Shown one piece after another: positions 8,516 to 18,078 of a stretch of DNA of 64,000 bases. The DNA lies in the NCBI GenBank assembly GCA_963734665.1, contig CAVTIR010000005.1, positions 1,302,001 through 1,366,000 of the forward strand, in the 5' to 3' direction. The notes beneath the pieces are model-generated. The model saw only the letters and a program-made list of their open reading frames with translations. It had not been told where the DNA came from and ran no database searches. Origin of the DNA: Trebonia sp963734665. GTDB taxonomy: Bacteria > Actinomycetota > Actinomycetes > Streptosporangiales > Streptosporangiaceae. Numbering within the stretch: position 1 is the stretch's first letter; every line of letters starts with the position of its first letter. Position numbers and translations under genes: made by a program.

Positions 8516-9814
8516 GTGACCACGAATTCGCCGGGAGAGCTGGAGCCGATTGAGACCGCCTCGGTCGATGAGCTGCGCGCACTGCAGCTAGAGCGGCTGC
8601 GCGGGTCACTGAAGCACGCTTACGAGAACGTGCCGTACTACCGGAAGATGTTCGACGTCGCCGCGGTCCACCCCGACGACCTGGCGGACCTGTCCGACCT
8701 CGCGAAGTTCCCGTTCACCACCAAGGCGTCCCTGCGCGACAACTACCCGTTCGGCATGTTCGCGGTCCCGCGCGAGCAGGTGGTGCGCGTCCACGCTTCG
8801 TCCGGCACCACCGGCCGCCCCACCGTGGTCGGCTACACCGCCCGCGACATCGACACCTGGGCCAACGTCGTAGCCCGCTCCATCCGCGCCGCCGGCGGGC
8901 GGCCGGGGCACATCATCCACGTCGCCTACGGGTACGGCCTGTTCACCGGCGGACTCGGCGCGCACTACGGCGCGGAACGGCTCGGCTGCACCGTGATCCC
9001 CATCTCCGGCGGCATGACCGAGCGGCAGGTGACGCTGATCCGCGACTTCCGGCCGGACATCATCATGGTCACCCCGTCCTACATGCTGAACATTATCGAC
9101 GAGATGGAACGCCAGGCCATGGACCCGGCGAGTTGCTCACTGAAATATGGCATCTTCGGCGCCGAGCCGTGGACGAACGAGATGCGCACCGAGATAGAGG
9201 CCCGGGCGGGCATCGACGCCACCGACATCTACGGCCTGTCCGAGGTCATCGGTCCCGGCGTGGCCCAGGAGTGCGTCGAGACCAAGGACGGCCTGCACGT
9301 CTGGGAAGACCACTTCTACCCGGAGGTCATCGACCCGATCACCGGCGAGGTCCTCCTCGACGGCGAGCGGGGCGAACTGGTCTTCACCTCGCTGACCAAG
9401 CAGGCGATGCCAGTCATCCGCTACCGCACCCGCGACCTGACCCGTCTGCTGCCAGGCACTGCCCGCACCATGCGCCGCATCGAGAAGATCACCGGCCGCA
9501 CAGACGACATGATCATCCTGCGCGGCGTCAACCTGTTCCCCACCCAGGTCGAGGAGCTCATCCTGGCCCTCCCGGCCCTGTCCCCCCACTTCCAGCTCCA
9601 CCTGTCAAAGCGCGGCAACCTGGACGCGATGACCGTCCACGTAGAACGCCGCCCCGACGCGACCCCAGAGGCCGCCGAGACAGCCAGCGCCCAGCTAGCC
9701 ACCTTGATCAAGAACACGATCGGCGTAAGCACGAGCATCGTGGCAGAGCCCCCGGACACCATCGAACGCAGCATGGGCAAAATGCGCCGCATAGTAGACG
9801 AACGCCCCCGCTAG
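8516..9814 (+). CDS. paaK: Phenylacetate-CoA ligase PaaK
   Basis: PaaK activates phenylacetate to phenylacetyl-CoA with ATP, the entry step to the epoxidase. The 432-residue product has the adenylate-forming motif SSGTTGRPTVVGYT, the family stretches IIHVAYGYGLFTGGLGAHYG and YGLSEVIGPGVAQEC, and the C-terminal ITGRTDDMIILRGVNLFP hinge. The GTG at 8516 is chosen because CAGGAGG lies directly upstream; an open frame back to 8453 reads through low-complexity TTTGAC-type sequence and is not credible as coding. The gene is separated from paaE by the repeat and the hairpin, and may have its own promoter. Confidence 0.96.
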   Translation: MTTNSPGELEPIETASVDELRALQLERLRGSLKHAYENVPYYRKMFDVAAVHPDDLADLSDLAKFPFTTKASLRDNYPFGMFAVPREQVVRVHASSGTTGRPTVVGYTARDIDTWANVVARSIRAAGGRPGHIIHVAYGYGLFTGGLGAHYGAERLGCTVIPISGGMTERQVTLIRDFRPDIIMVTPSYMLNIIDEMERQAMDPASCSLKYGIFGAEPWTNEMRTEIEARAGIDATDIYGLSEVIGPGVAQECVETKDGLHVWEDHFYPEVIDPITGEVLLDGERGELVFTSLTKQAMPVIRYRTRDLTRLLPGTARTMRRIEKITGRTDDMIILRGVNLFPTQVEELILALPALSPHFQLHLSKRGNLDAMTVHVERRPDATPEAAETASAQLATLIKNTIGVSTSIVAEPPDTIERSMGKMRRIVDERPR

Positions 9815-9988
9815 CCCACCCAGCCGCCCCGAGAAAACGCCGCACAAAGCTAGCCGTCACCACGGACGGCCCGCCATCGGGAACCCCGTAGTCCCGCGGC
9901 GAGCCCAGCTGGTTACCCGCGCCAGCCCCGGCAGGCTCCTCCGACCGGAAACCCTGGTCCAGCGGCCCCGGTGTTCCAGGTGAACGCT

Positions 9989-10024
9989 CGCGTTGCCCTG
10001 GCGGCGTGCCGCCAGGGCAACGCG
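9989..10024. terminator. Bidirectional terminator between paaK and the AsnC/Lrp gene
   Basis: A perfect 17-bp stem, CGCGTTGCCCTGGCGGC / GCCGCCAGGGCAACGCG, is closed by only two bases (GT). It lies about 175 bases beyond paaK and 45 beyond the stop of the convergent regulator gene, so it can serve both. The rest of 9815-10068 shows no gene. Confidence 0.8.
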
Positions 10025-10068
10025 GCCTTACCCGGACCAAATCCAGGGCGAACCATCCAGTTACGCGG

Positions 10069-10569
10069 TCAGGGGGCGGAGTCGTGGTCGGGGCGGCGGG
10101 ACTGGGCTGTCCTGAGTTGCTGGACCAGGGGCAGGATGCGGTAGCCGACACGCTGATTGAGGGATATTTCGGTTTTTGTCCGTGTTACGCCGGGCAGCGC
10201 AAGCAAGGTCTGCACGATCTCCTCCAGGTGCAGGTTGCTGCGGGCCGCCACGCGGCAGAGCAGGTCGCCCTCGCCGGTCGTGGTGTGCGCTTCCAGGACC
10301 TCGGGCAGCTTGCTGAGCATGGACGCCACGTTGTCGAGCTGGCCCTGGGCGAGGAAGAGGTGGACGAAGGCCAGCACGGTGAAGCCGAGGCCGGCCGGGC
10401 TGATCGTCGGGGCGTACCCGGCGATGACGCCTGCTCGCTCCAGCCGGGCGAGCCGCGCCTGCACGGTGCCGCGCGCGACGCCGAGCACCCGGGCGTACTC
10501 GCGCATGCCGGCCTGTGGCTCCTCGAGGAGGAGGTTCAGCAGATCGAGGTCAAGTTGATCCAGCTGCAC
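10069..10569 (-). CDS. AsnC/Lrp-family transcriptional regulator
   Basis: This 166-residue protein has an N-terminal winged helix-turn-helix (MREYARVLGVARGTVQARLARLERAGVI) and a C-terminal RAM ligand-binding domain (LDNVASMLSKLPEVLEAHTTTGEGDLLCRVAA). Such proteins sense amino acids or related acids and bind as multimers. It starts with GTG at 10569 and is divergent from the large oxidoreductase gene. The intergenic region contains two phased palindromic sites, so control of the oxidoreductase and of itself is a reasonable inference. The probable signal is an aromatic amino acid or its 2-oxo acid. Confidence 0.9.
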   Translation of the reverse strand: MQLDQLDLDLLNLLLEEPQAGMREYARVLGVARGTVQARLARLERAGVIAGYAPTISPAGLGFTVLAFVHLFLAQGQLDNVASMLSKLPEVLEAHTTTGEGDLLCRVAARSNLHLEEIVQTLLALPGVTRTKTEISLNQRVGYRILPLVQQLRTAQSRRPDHDSAP

Positions 10570-10608
10570 AAGTCAACAGCTCCAGAAGAGATGGTTTACC
10601 CGGGATCA

Positions 10609-10659
10609 ACTGAGCCAATGGCTCAGTAAAGATTCTTGATACTAGACCAATAGATCAAT
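10609..10659. promoter_or_regulatory. Two related operator sites upstream of the indolepyruvate oxidoreductase gene
   Basis: Site 1 (10609-10627) is ACTGAGCCAATGGCTCAGT, a perfect palindrome around a central A. Site 2 (10641-10659) is ACTAGACCAATAGATCAAT and matches site 1 at 13 of 19 positions, sharing CCAAT and the spaced G-T-C-A. Their starts are 32 bp apart, close to three helical turns, which suits cooperative binding by a multimeric AsnC/Lrp protein. Site 2 ends 20 bp before the ATG of the target gene. Confidence 0.7.
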
Positions 10660-10678
10660 ACGAATCTAGAGTAACTTC

Positions 10679-13600
10679 ATGACGGCAGTCTTCAGCCCGC
10701 GCGTGGCCACCCTCGACGACCGCTATCAGCGCCAGGACGGCACGATCTACCTCACGGGGATCCAGGCGCTCGTCCGCATGCTTCTTGACCGCGCCCGCCA
10801 TGACCGGGAGCACGGCCTCGCCACGGTCACCTACGTGTCCGGCTACGAGGGGTCGCCGCTTGGCGGCTACGACCTCGAACTCGCCCGCCACCCCGGCTTG
10901 CTCGGTGAGTACGGGATCGTGCACCGGCCTGGCCTCAACGAGGAGCTCGCGGCGACCGCGGTCTCAGGCAGCCAGCTAGTCGGCCAGGTCGGCGACGCCA
11001 AGCACGACGGCGTGACCGGCGTCTGGTACGGCAAGGCACCTGGCCTGGACCGGGCTACCGACGCGCTGCGGCACGCGAACATGATCGGGACCTCGCCGAC
11101 CGGGGGAGCGGTGGCACTCGTCGGCGACGACCCGGCGGCCAAGTCCTCCACGCTGCCGTGTTCCTCGGAGATGGCCCTGGCGGGTCTCGCCATGCCGACC
11201 TTCTACCCAGCCGATCCGGCCGAGGCCCTGGTCCACGGCCTGCACGCGGTCGAGCTCTCCCGCGCCAGCGGCCTGTGGTCCGCCATGAAGATCGTCACCG
11301 CCATGGCCGACGGCGCGTCCACCGCCCAGGTCAGTCCGCACTGGCAGGCCCCCGACCTGTCGGACCTGCACGCTTCCGATCAGCACCGTGGCCTGCGCGC
11401 CTACGGGCACCGGCCGCGCGCCCGCCTGCTTGGCGCGGAGCTCGCCGAACTGGAACGGAGCCAGCAGTTCACCCGGCTGCCCATCGCCATCGAGTACATC
11501 CGCCGCAGCGGCCTGAACGTCATCACCGGACCGCGCGACGCCCGGATTGGCCTGGTGGCCGCGGGCAAGACTTACCTGGACGTCCGCCAGGCCCTCACCG
11601 CGCTCGGGCTGACCGAGGCTGAACTCGAACGGCACGGCATCCGGCTGCTCAAGCTCGGCGTGATCTACCCGCTTGAGCCGGGCATCGTCGCCGAGTTCGC
11701 GAGTGGCCTCGACGAGATCCTCGTCATCGAGGACAAGCGGGCCTTCCTCGAAGACGCGGTGAAGTCCGTCCTCTACGGGCAGGCCAGTGCCCCGGCCGTC
11801 TACGGTAAGCGGTCGCGGGACGGCGCTCCGCTGTTCTCGGCCGTGGGTGAGCTCGACGGGGACTCGGTCGCCGACGCGCTGGCCCGTCACTTCGAGCACG
11901 CGAACATCCCCGTCAGGCAGCGGCCGCCCCGCGAGCGGGTCATGCTGCCGCTGGCGCAGCGAATGCCGTACTTCTGCTCCGGCTGCCCGCACAACTCCTC
12001 CACCAAGGTCGCCCCCGGCACCCTGGTCGGCGGCGGGATCGGCTGCCATGCGATGGTCGCGTTCATGCCGGAAGAGCAGGTCGGCGAGGTGATCGGGCTT
12101 TGCCAGATGGGCGGCGAGGGCGGGCAGTGGATGGGCATCGCGCCGTTCGTGACCCAGCGGCACCTCGTGCAGAACATCGGCGACGGCACCTTCGCCCACT
12201 CCGGCAGCCTCGCCATCCGCGCCGCCGTGGCCTCGGGCGCGAACATCACCTTTAAGCTGCTGCGCAACTCGGCCGTCGCGATGACCGGCGGCCAGCGGGC
12301 GGTCGGCGAGCTGCCGGTCGACCGGCTCCTCGCACTGCTCGCCGCCGAGGGCGTGCGCAAGACGGTCGTCACTAGCGACGACCCGGGCAGGCTCCGGCGG
12401 CAGCTAGGACACGGCGCCGACATCAGGCACCGCGACGACCTGATCGACGTGCAGCGGGAACTGGCCGCGATCGACGGCGTCACCGTGCTCGTCCACGACC
12501 AGGAGTGCGCGGCGGAGAAGCGGCGCAAGCGGCGGCGCGGCAAGGCGGCGGTGCCCGCGCAGCGGGCGTTCATTAACGAGCGGGTCTGCGAGGGCTGCGG
12601 CGACTGCGGCCGCGCGTCCAACTGCCTGTCCGTTCAGCCGGTGGCCACTGAGTTCGGCCGCAAGACGCGGATCCACCAGTCCTCCTGCAACCTAGACTTC
12701 TCCTGCCTCAACGGCGACTGCCCGTCCTTCTTGACCGTGACCCCCGCTGAGCGCAAGCCGGAAGCGAGCGCGGGAAGTACAGCGTCGCCGTCCCGCCGCC
12801 CGGCGACCGGCCAGCCCGAGCCGCCGGTGACGCTCGCCCACCCCGAGTGGCTCTTCAGCCCAGATGGCTTTACGATGCGCATCACCGGCGTCGGGGGCAC
12901 TGGGGTGGTGACCATCGCGCAGATCCTCGGCACCGCATTCGCCGCCGACGGCCAGCAGGTGCGCGCCCTCGACCAGACCGGCCTGGCGCAGAAGGGTGGC
13001 GCGGTCGTGTCCGACCTGTCCGTCAGCACCGGGCCAGCCGAACGCTCCGCCAAGCTCGGCTACGGCGAATGTGACCTGTACCTCGGCTGCGATTCCCTCG
13101 TGGCCACCGACGGGGCCCAGCTCCACGCCGCGAGCAAGGACCGGACGGTGGCCGTGGTCTCCACGACCGAGGTACCGACCGGGCAGATGATCGCCGACGT
13201 CAGCCAGAGCTTCCCCGCGACCGGCCGGGTGACGGCCGCGATCGAGGCGAAGGCCCGCTCGGCCCGCTTCCTCGACGCGGCGGCGCTGGCCACGGACCTG
13301 CTCGGTGACGAGCAGTACGCCAACATGATCCTGGTTGGCACCGCCTACCAGGCGGGCGCCCTGCCGGTCAGCGCCGAGGCGATCGAGCACGCCATCCGGC
13401 TCAACGGCGTGGCGGTCGACGCCAACCTCCGGGCATTCCGCGAGGGCCGGACGGCTTGCGATGCGAAGGCGTCTGCCACGTCCCCAGCGTCCTCCACGCC
13501 GGCCGCGTCCTTCACACTGACCTCACCCCGCGCGTCCATCGAAGGAGACTCCGGCCCGGCCGAGCGAACCCTCGCGGACGTACTCGCGCTGCGCGTACGG

Positions 13601-14209
13601 GAACTGACCGCGTTCCAGGACCAGGCGCGCGCGGACGAGTATGCCAGCTTCGTCGAGCGCGTCCGGGCCCGCGAAGCGGCCGTCACCGGCGGCGAGGCCC
13701 TCGCCAGGACGGTCGCGGAGTACCTGTACAAGCTCACGGCCTACAAGGACGAGTACGAGGTTGCGCGCCTCAGCCTCGACCCGGCGCTGGACGAGCAGGT
13801 CCGCGCGCAGTTCGGCGACGGCGCCCGCTACCAGTACCGGCTGCACCCGCCGGTCCTCCGCGCCCTGGGCCTGAAGCACAAGGTCAGCCTCGGCCCGTGG
13901 TTCCGCCCGGCCTTCGCCACCCTGGTCGCCATGCGCCGCCTGCGCGGCACCGCGCTCGACCCCTTCGGCTACACCGAGGTCCGCCGCACCGAACGCGCCC
14001 TGATCGCGGAGTACCGCGAGGTCATCGACGAGCTCCTGACGGGCCTAACCAGCGGCAACCACGACCTAGCGATAGAGATCGCCGCCCTCCCCGACCTGGT
14101 CCGCGGCTACGAGAACATCAAACTAACCACGGTCCGCACCTACCACGAAAAGCTGGCGGAACTCCGCGCAGACTTCGCCGCCGCAACCTCCCCAACCCTG
14201 GTCCCGTAA
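10679..14209 (+). CDS. Fused indolepyruvate/phenylpyruvate ferredoxin oxidoreductase
   Basis: The 1,176-residue protein joins the subunits of a thiamine-diphosphate 2-oxoacid:ferredoxin oxidoreductase. The N-terminal half has the two thiamine-binding regions (SGYEGSPLGGYDLEL near residue 55; GGIGCHAMVAF and MGGEGGQWMGIAPF near 450-500). A cysteine cluster follows from about residue 637 (CEGCGDCGRASNC, then SCNLDFSCLNGDC). A gamma domain (ITGVGGTGVVTIAQILG) and a C-terminal DUF6537-like domain complete it. The family oxidatively decarboxylates arylpyruvates to arylacetyl-CoA, reducing ferredoxin. Beside the paa genes, this would feed phenylalanine-derived phenylacetyl-CoA directly into the PaaABCE step without PaaK. 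Start is ATG 10679; the ribosome site is weak. Confidence 0.92.
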   Translation: MTAVFSPRVATLDDRYQRQDGTIYLTGIQALVRMLLDRARHDREHGLATVTYVSGYEGSPLGGYDLELARHPGLLGEYGIVHRPGLNEELAATAVSGSQLVGQVGDAKHDGVTGVWYGKAPGLDRATDALRHANMIGTSPTGGAVALVGDDPAAKSSTLPCSSEMALAGLAMPTFYPADPAEALVHGLHAVELSRASGLWSAMKIVTAMADGASTAQVSPHWQAPDLSDLHASDQHRGLRAYGHRPRARLLGAELAELERSQQFTRLPIAIEYIRRSGLNVITGPRDARIGLVAAGKTYLDVRQALTALGLTEAELERHGIRLLKLGVIYPLEPGIVAEFASGLDEILVIEDKRAFLEDAVKSVLYGQASAPAVYGKRSRDGAPLFSAVGELDGDSVADALARHFEHANIPVRQRPPRERVMLPLAQRMPYFCSGCPHNSSTKVAPGTLVGGGIGCHAMVAFMPEEQVGEVIGLCQMGGEGGQWMGIAPFVTQRHLVQNIGDGTFAHSGSLAIRAAVASGANITFKLLRNSAVAMTGGQRAVGELPVDRLLALLAAEGVRKTVVTSDDPGRLRRQLGHGADIRHRDDLIDVQRELAAIDGVTVLVHDQECAAEKRRKRRRGKAAVPAQRAFINERVCEGCGDCGRASNCLSVQPVATEFGRKTRIHQSSCNLDFSCLNGDCPSFLTVTPAERKPEASAGSTASPSRRPATGQPEPPVTLAHPEWLFSPDGFTMRITGVGGTGVVTIAQILGTAFAADGQQVRALDQTGLAQKGGAVVSDLSVSTGPAERSAKLGYGECDLYLGCDSLVATDGAQLHAASKDRTVAVVSTTEVPTGQMIADVSQSFPATGRVTAAIEAKARSARFLDAAALATDLLGDEQYANMILVGTAYQAGALPVSAEAIEHAIRLNGVAVDANLRAFREGRTACDAKASATSPASSTPAASFTLTSPRASIEGDSGPAERTLADVLALRVRELTAFQDQARADEYASFVERVRAREAAVTGGEALARTVAEYLYKLTAYKDEYEVARLSLDPALDEQVRAQFGDGARYQYRLHPPVLRALGLKHKVSLGPWFRPAFATLVAMRRLRGTALDPFGYTEVRRTERALIAEYREVIDELLTGLTSGNHDLAIEIAALPDLVRGYENIKLTTVRTYHEKLAELRADFAAATSPTLVP

Positions 14210-14229
14210 AGGCGCCCCTCCTTCGGCTC

Positions 14230-14272
14230 GTTTGCGCTTTCGGCCGCTTCTATCGTGGCCAACTGCGCAAAC
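14230..14272. terminator. Possible convergent terminator hairpin
   Basis: GTTTGCGC (14230-14237) pairs with GCGCAAAC (14265-14272), and an inner GGCC/GGCC pair continues the stem. It lies between the convergent oxidoreductase gene and the E2 gene. The loop is long, so the call is tentative. Confidence 0.45.
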
Positions 14273-14300
14273 GTGCCGGTCGGAGGAATGGGGCGGAGCG

Positions 14301-15794
14301 TTACATGTCGCCCAGGGCAGTGGTGGGGGACTCTAGGCAGTCGGCGACGTAGCGGAGGAAGCCGCCGGCGGTGGCGCCGTCGCACGCCCGGTGGTCGAAG
14401 GCCAGGGTGAGTTCCGTAACCTTGCGCACCGTGAGCTGGCCGTCGACTACCCACGGACGGTCGATGACACGGCCCATGCCGAGGATCGCGACCTCGGGAT
14501 GGTTGATGATGGCGGCGGATCCGTCGACGCCGAACACGCCGTAGTTGTTCACCGTGAACGTGCCGCCGTTAAGGTCCGCCGGGGCGAGGCGGTGCTCGCG
14601 GGCCGCAGCCGTGCGGTCCGCCAACCGGGCCGACAGGTCCCGTGTGGTCAGGCGGTGGGCGTCGGGCACGACGGGAACGACGAGGCCGTGGTCGGTCTGC
14701 GCGGCGAAGCCGAGGTTGACCCCGCCAGGAATGACGATCTCTTCCTGCTCGATGCGTGCGTTGAGCTCGGGGTAGCGGCGCAGGCCAAGGATGGCGAATC
14801 GGGCGAGCAGGGCGAGTAGGCTCACCGGCCGCGCGGGATCGGCCGCGTTCAGCGCGCGCCGCGCCTCGACTAGGCCCGTGGCGTCGACGTCGACCCAGAC
14901 GGTCGCCTCGGGTATCTCCCGGCGGGACCGTGACAGCTTTTCTGCCGCCGCGCGCCGCGCGCCGCGCAGCGGTATCCGCCGCTCGCCTGTCCCTGCCGTG
15001 CCTGGGCCGGCGTCCGGGCTGGCGAGTTGCTGCTGCTGCCGGGCGGCCCGCTCGGCGATGGCCAGCCGGACGTCCTGACGGCTCACGACGCCTGCGGGCC
15101 CCGTGCCGGCGAGGCTGGTGAGGTCAAGCCCGGCATCCCTGGCCTCCTTGCGGACAATCGGCGAGATGACCGCCACCCGGGGCCGCCGACCGGACGGAGC
15201 GGGCGGCGGTGTGGCGGCCGGGGGCGTTGCGAGCGCGGCCGCTCCGGGCGGGGGCGCCGCGGGGCGGGCCGGGGGAGCGCCGGGCGGCGGCGCGCCGGAT
15301 GCGTTGCGGCGGCGACCGCGTCGGTTGCGAGTCGGGGCCGCAGAGGTGCCATAGCCGATCAGGACGCTGCCGCTAGCTTCCTCGCCGTCGGTCTGCGCAC
15401 CTGCTGCCCCGCTCCTAGCTGCCGCGTTCCCTGCTGCCCCGTTCCCTGCCGCCGCGTTCCCTGCCGCCGCGCCGAGGACGGCCTCGCTGGCGTTTCCTTT
15501 TGCTATGGCCGGGGCCTGCGCGGGGACGACGACGCCGGGCTCACGGAATCCCGCAGGCTCGTCAGCCGTCACGGTGACCAGCGGCTGCCCGACGGAGACG
15601 GTGCTGCCGGGCGCGGCGTGCAGGGCGGAGACGACGCCCGCGTAGGGGACCGGGACCTCGACGACCGCCTTGGCCGTTTCCACCTCGGCGATCACCTGGT
15701 CGACGGTGACCCGGTCGCCGGGCTTGACGCGCCAGGCGATGACTTCGGCCTCGTCCAGGCCTTCGCCGAGGTCGGGGAGCAGGAAGTCAGGCAT
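14301..15794 (-). CDS. bkdC: Dihydrolipoamide acyltransferase (E2) of a branched-chain-type 2-oxoacid dehydrogenase
   Basis: This is a 497-residue E2 protein. An N-terminal lipoyl domain carries the lipoylated Lys42 (VETAKAVVEVP). A long Ala/Gly/Pro linker with short AAGN repeats is followed by a peripheral subunit-binding domain (SPIVRKEARDAGLDL, about residue 210). The C-terminal catalytic domain has the HRACDGATAGG active-site motif with its His and Asp. E2 passes the acyl group from E1 to CoA. The start overlaps the stop of the E1beta gene by eight bases, so the three genes form one coupled operon. Substrate (branched-chain versus pyruvate) is not decided by the sequence; the adjacent BkdR-like regulator favours branched-chain. 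Confidence 0.9.
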   Translation of the reverse strand: MPDFLLPDLGEGLDEAEVIAWRVKPGDRVTVDQVIAEVETAKAVVEVPVPYAGVVSALHAAPGSTVSVGQPLVTVTADEPAGFREPGVVVPAQAPAIAKGNASEAVLGAAAGNAAAGNGAAGNAAARSGAAGAQTDGEEASGSVLIGYGTSAAPTRNRRGRRRNASGAPPPGAPPARPAAPPPGAAALATPPAATPPPAPSGRRPRVAVISPIVRKEARDAGLDLTSLAGTGPAGVVSRQDVRLAIAERAARQQQQLASPDAGPGTAGTGERRIPLRGARRAAAEKLSRSRREIPEATVWVDVDATGLVEARRALNAADPARPVSLLALLARFAILGLRRYPELNARIEQEEIVIPGGVNLGFAAQTDHGLVVPVVPDAHRLTTRDLSARLADRTAAAREHRLAPADLNGGTFTVNNYGVFGVDGSAAIINHPEVAILGMGRVIDRPWVVDGQLTVRKVTELTLAFDHRACDGATAGGFLRYVADCLESPTTALGDM

Positions 15795-16869
15795 TGTCCC
15801 CCTCCCACTGCAGGCGGGCGATCGCGTCGAGGATGCGGTCGGTGCTTGGCAGGTGGAACCGCTCGAGGTGCGGCGGCGGGTAGGGAATGTCGAAGCCGGT
15901 GACGCGCAGGATCGGCGCCTCCAGGTAGTGGAAGCACTGCTCGGTCAGCCGGGCGGCGACCTCGGCGCCGTAGCCGGCGAAGCCCGGCGCCTCGTGCACG
16001 ATGACCGCCCGGCCGGTGCGCCGCACCGACTCGGTCAGCGTCTGGTCGTCAAAGGGTGACAGCGAGCGGAGGTCGATGACCTCGACGTCCCAGTCTTCCT
16101 CGACGGCGGCTTCGGCGGCCTCCAAAGCGGTGGCGACCATCCCGCCGTAGGCGATCAGGGTGACGTCCCTGCCAGCGCGCCGGACGACCGCGCGCTCGAT
16201 CGGCGGGCCGTCCGGCGTCAGGACGGCGGTCTCCTTGGACCAGTAGCGTCGCTTCGGTTCAAGGAAGAGGACCGGATCGGCGCAGGCGATCGCCTGGCGC
16301 AGCAGGCGGTAGGCGTCGGCAGGGGTACCCGGCGTCACCACGCGCAGGCCGGGGGTGTGCGTGTAGTAGGCCTCCGAGGAGTCGCTGTGGTGCTCGACCC
16401 CGCCAATGCCGCCGCCGAACGGGATCCGGATCACCACCGGGAGCGCGAGCCGTCCCCTCGTCCGGTTGCGCAGCTTGGCGAGGTGGCTGGTGACCTGCTC
16501 AAATGCGGGGTAGGCGAAGGCGTCGAACTGCATTTCCACCACCGGGACGAGGCCGTTCATCGCCATGCCGATGGCGGTGCCGACGATGCCCGACTCTGCG
16601 ATCGGCGTGTCAAAGACTCGGTGGTCGCCGAAGCGGGCCGCGAGGCCGTCAGTGACGCGGAAGACGCCGCCGAGCGTGCCAACGTCTTCACCGAAGACGA
16701 GGACGCGGTCGTCGGCGGCCAGGCTGTCGCCGAGAGCCTGGTTGAGCGCGGCGGCCATAGTGACCTGCGACGGGCCCACGGGCGGCACGGCCTGGGATGA
16801 GAGAGCCTGGAGCGCGGAGGCCTGGCGCGGCGTGCTGGCCGTCTTGGCCGGTGACCTCACGGTGGTCAC
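15787..16869 (-). CDS. bkdB: 2-oxoacid dehydrogenase E1 component, beta subunit
   Basis: The product has 360 residues and the transketolase-like layout of E1beta: ALNQALGDSLAADDRVLVFGEDVGTLGG near the N-terminus, FDTPIAESGIVGTAIGMAMNGLVPVVEMQFDAFAYPA-type core, and the C-terminal GRAVIVHEAPGFAGYGAEVAA stretch. It forms the E1 heterotetramer with the alpha subunit and uses thiamine diphosphate to decarboxylate 2-oxo acids. GTG at 16869 overlaps the E1alpha stop by four bases (GTGA). The first 35 or so residues are not conserved, and an internal start is possible. Confidence 0.92.
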   Translation of the reverse strand: MTTVRSPAKTASTPRQASALQALSSQAVPPVGPSQVTMAAALNQALGDSLAADDRVLVFGEDVGTLGGVFRVTDGLAARFGDHRVFDTPIAESGIVGTAIGMAMNGLVPVVEMQFDAFAYPAFEQVTSHLAKLRNRTRGRLALPVVIRIPFGGGIGGVEHHSDSSEAYYTHTPGLRVVTPGTPADAYRLLRQAIACADPVLFLEPKRRYWSKETAVLTPDGPPIERAVVRRAGRDVTLIAYGGMVATALEAAEAAVEEDWDVEVIDLRSLSPFDDQTLTESVRRTGRAVIVHEAPGFAGYGAEVAARLTEQCFHYLEAPILRVTGFDIPYPPPHLERFHLPSTDRILDAIARLQWEGDNA

Positions 16870-17988
16870 GACGCGGGCTCCTCTAGCTCCTGGAGTTCCG
16901 CGAGCAGGGCCGCGCGCTGCCGCTCCAAGGCGGCTGTCGGCTGGGCGTACACGTGCTCGAATAGTTCGGCCGGATCGGCGCTGACCTCCTGGTTCAACCG
17001 CTGCCTGACGTCTTCCGCGAGCCGCTCGGCCTCGGCCGCGAGCCGCCCGGCCGCCGCGTCGTCAAGCAGGCCGTTCGCCCTGAGGTAGGCCTCAAGCCTG
17101 GCGATCGGGTCGCGTTCGATCCAGGAGCTGACCTCTTCGCTTGACCGGTAGCGGGTAGCGTCGTCGGCGTTGGTGTGCGCCTCGACCCGGTAAGTGATCG
17201 CCTCGATGAGGGTCGGCCCGCCGCCGGCAGCGCCGCGCTCGATGCCGGCCAGGACCGCCGCGTAGACGGCGGCGGCGTCGTTGCCGTCGATCAGCAGGGA
17301 CGGGACGCCGTAGCCGATCCCCTTGGCGGCGAGCGTCGGCGCCGCGGTCTGCTTGGCCAGCGGCACGCTGATCGCGTAGCCGTTGTTCTGCACCAGGAAC
17401 ACCACGGGTGCCTTCCAGACGCCCGCGAAGTTGAGCGCCTCATGCGTGTCGCCCTCACTGGTCGCGCCGTCGCCGAGCAGCACGAGCGCGACCTGGTTCT
17501 TGGCTCTTGAACCGCGCGGCATACGCGAGGCCGACGGCGTGCAGGGTGTTGGTCGCCAGGGGAGTGCACTGCGGCGCGACCCGGCGCTCATGCGGGTCGT
17601 AGCCGCAGTGCCAGGAACCGCGCAGCAGGGTGAGAGTCTCCTCGGCGGGCACGCCGCGGGTGAGGACGGCGACCGAGTCGCGGTAAGTGGGGAACAGCCA
17701 GTCCTGGTCGCGCAGCGCGAGCACCGCCCCGACCTGGCAGGCGTCCTGGCCACGCGAGGACGGGTACACCGCGAGCCTCCCCTGCTTGGTGAGCGCGGTG
17801 GCCTGGGTGTCGAAGCGGCGCCCGAGCACCATGCGGCGGTGCAGCTCGCGCAGGACGGCTGGCCCTGGGAACGACAGCCCGCCGGGATTGCCGCCGGGCT
17901 GTCCGCCGCGATCGATCAGCTGGAGTGGTGTCGCGCTTGGCAGCAGACCGTCGGCACTCGTCGTTTCGCTGGGGTGGGCGAGGGTCAT
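16866..17988 (-). pseudogene. bkdA: 2-oxoacid dehydrogenase E1 component, alpha subunit, frameshifted
   Basis: The N-terminal half reads from ATG 17988 (MTLAHPSETTSADGLL, preceded by GGGAGGG) through SSRGQDACQVGAVLALRDQ to GLAYAARFKS. The C-terminal half continues in another frame from KNQVALVLLGDGATSEGD, with the thiamine motif GDG...NN (LVQNNG), to LQELEEPAS. The switch lies at about 17,500, where an extra base (or two missing) is needed. Both halves are otherwise complete and well conserved, so a sequencing indel is likely; if real, the complex would be inactive. It heads the operon upstream of E1beta and E2 and is divergent from an AsnC/Lrp gene. Confidence 0.88.
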
Positions 17989-18078
17989 CACGGCCCTCCC
18001 TTCAACATGCTCTTTTCCAGAGAGTCTGCCCTGAACGGGCCGAATTTCTCCTGGCCAGGCGAAAGACGAGACGTATGG

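Noticed and set aside
10976..12199. A 407-codon minus-strand frame inside the oxidoreductase gene
   Set aside because: Shadow of the real gene; no ribosome site and no recognisable domain.
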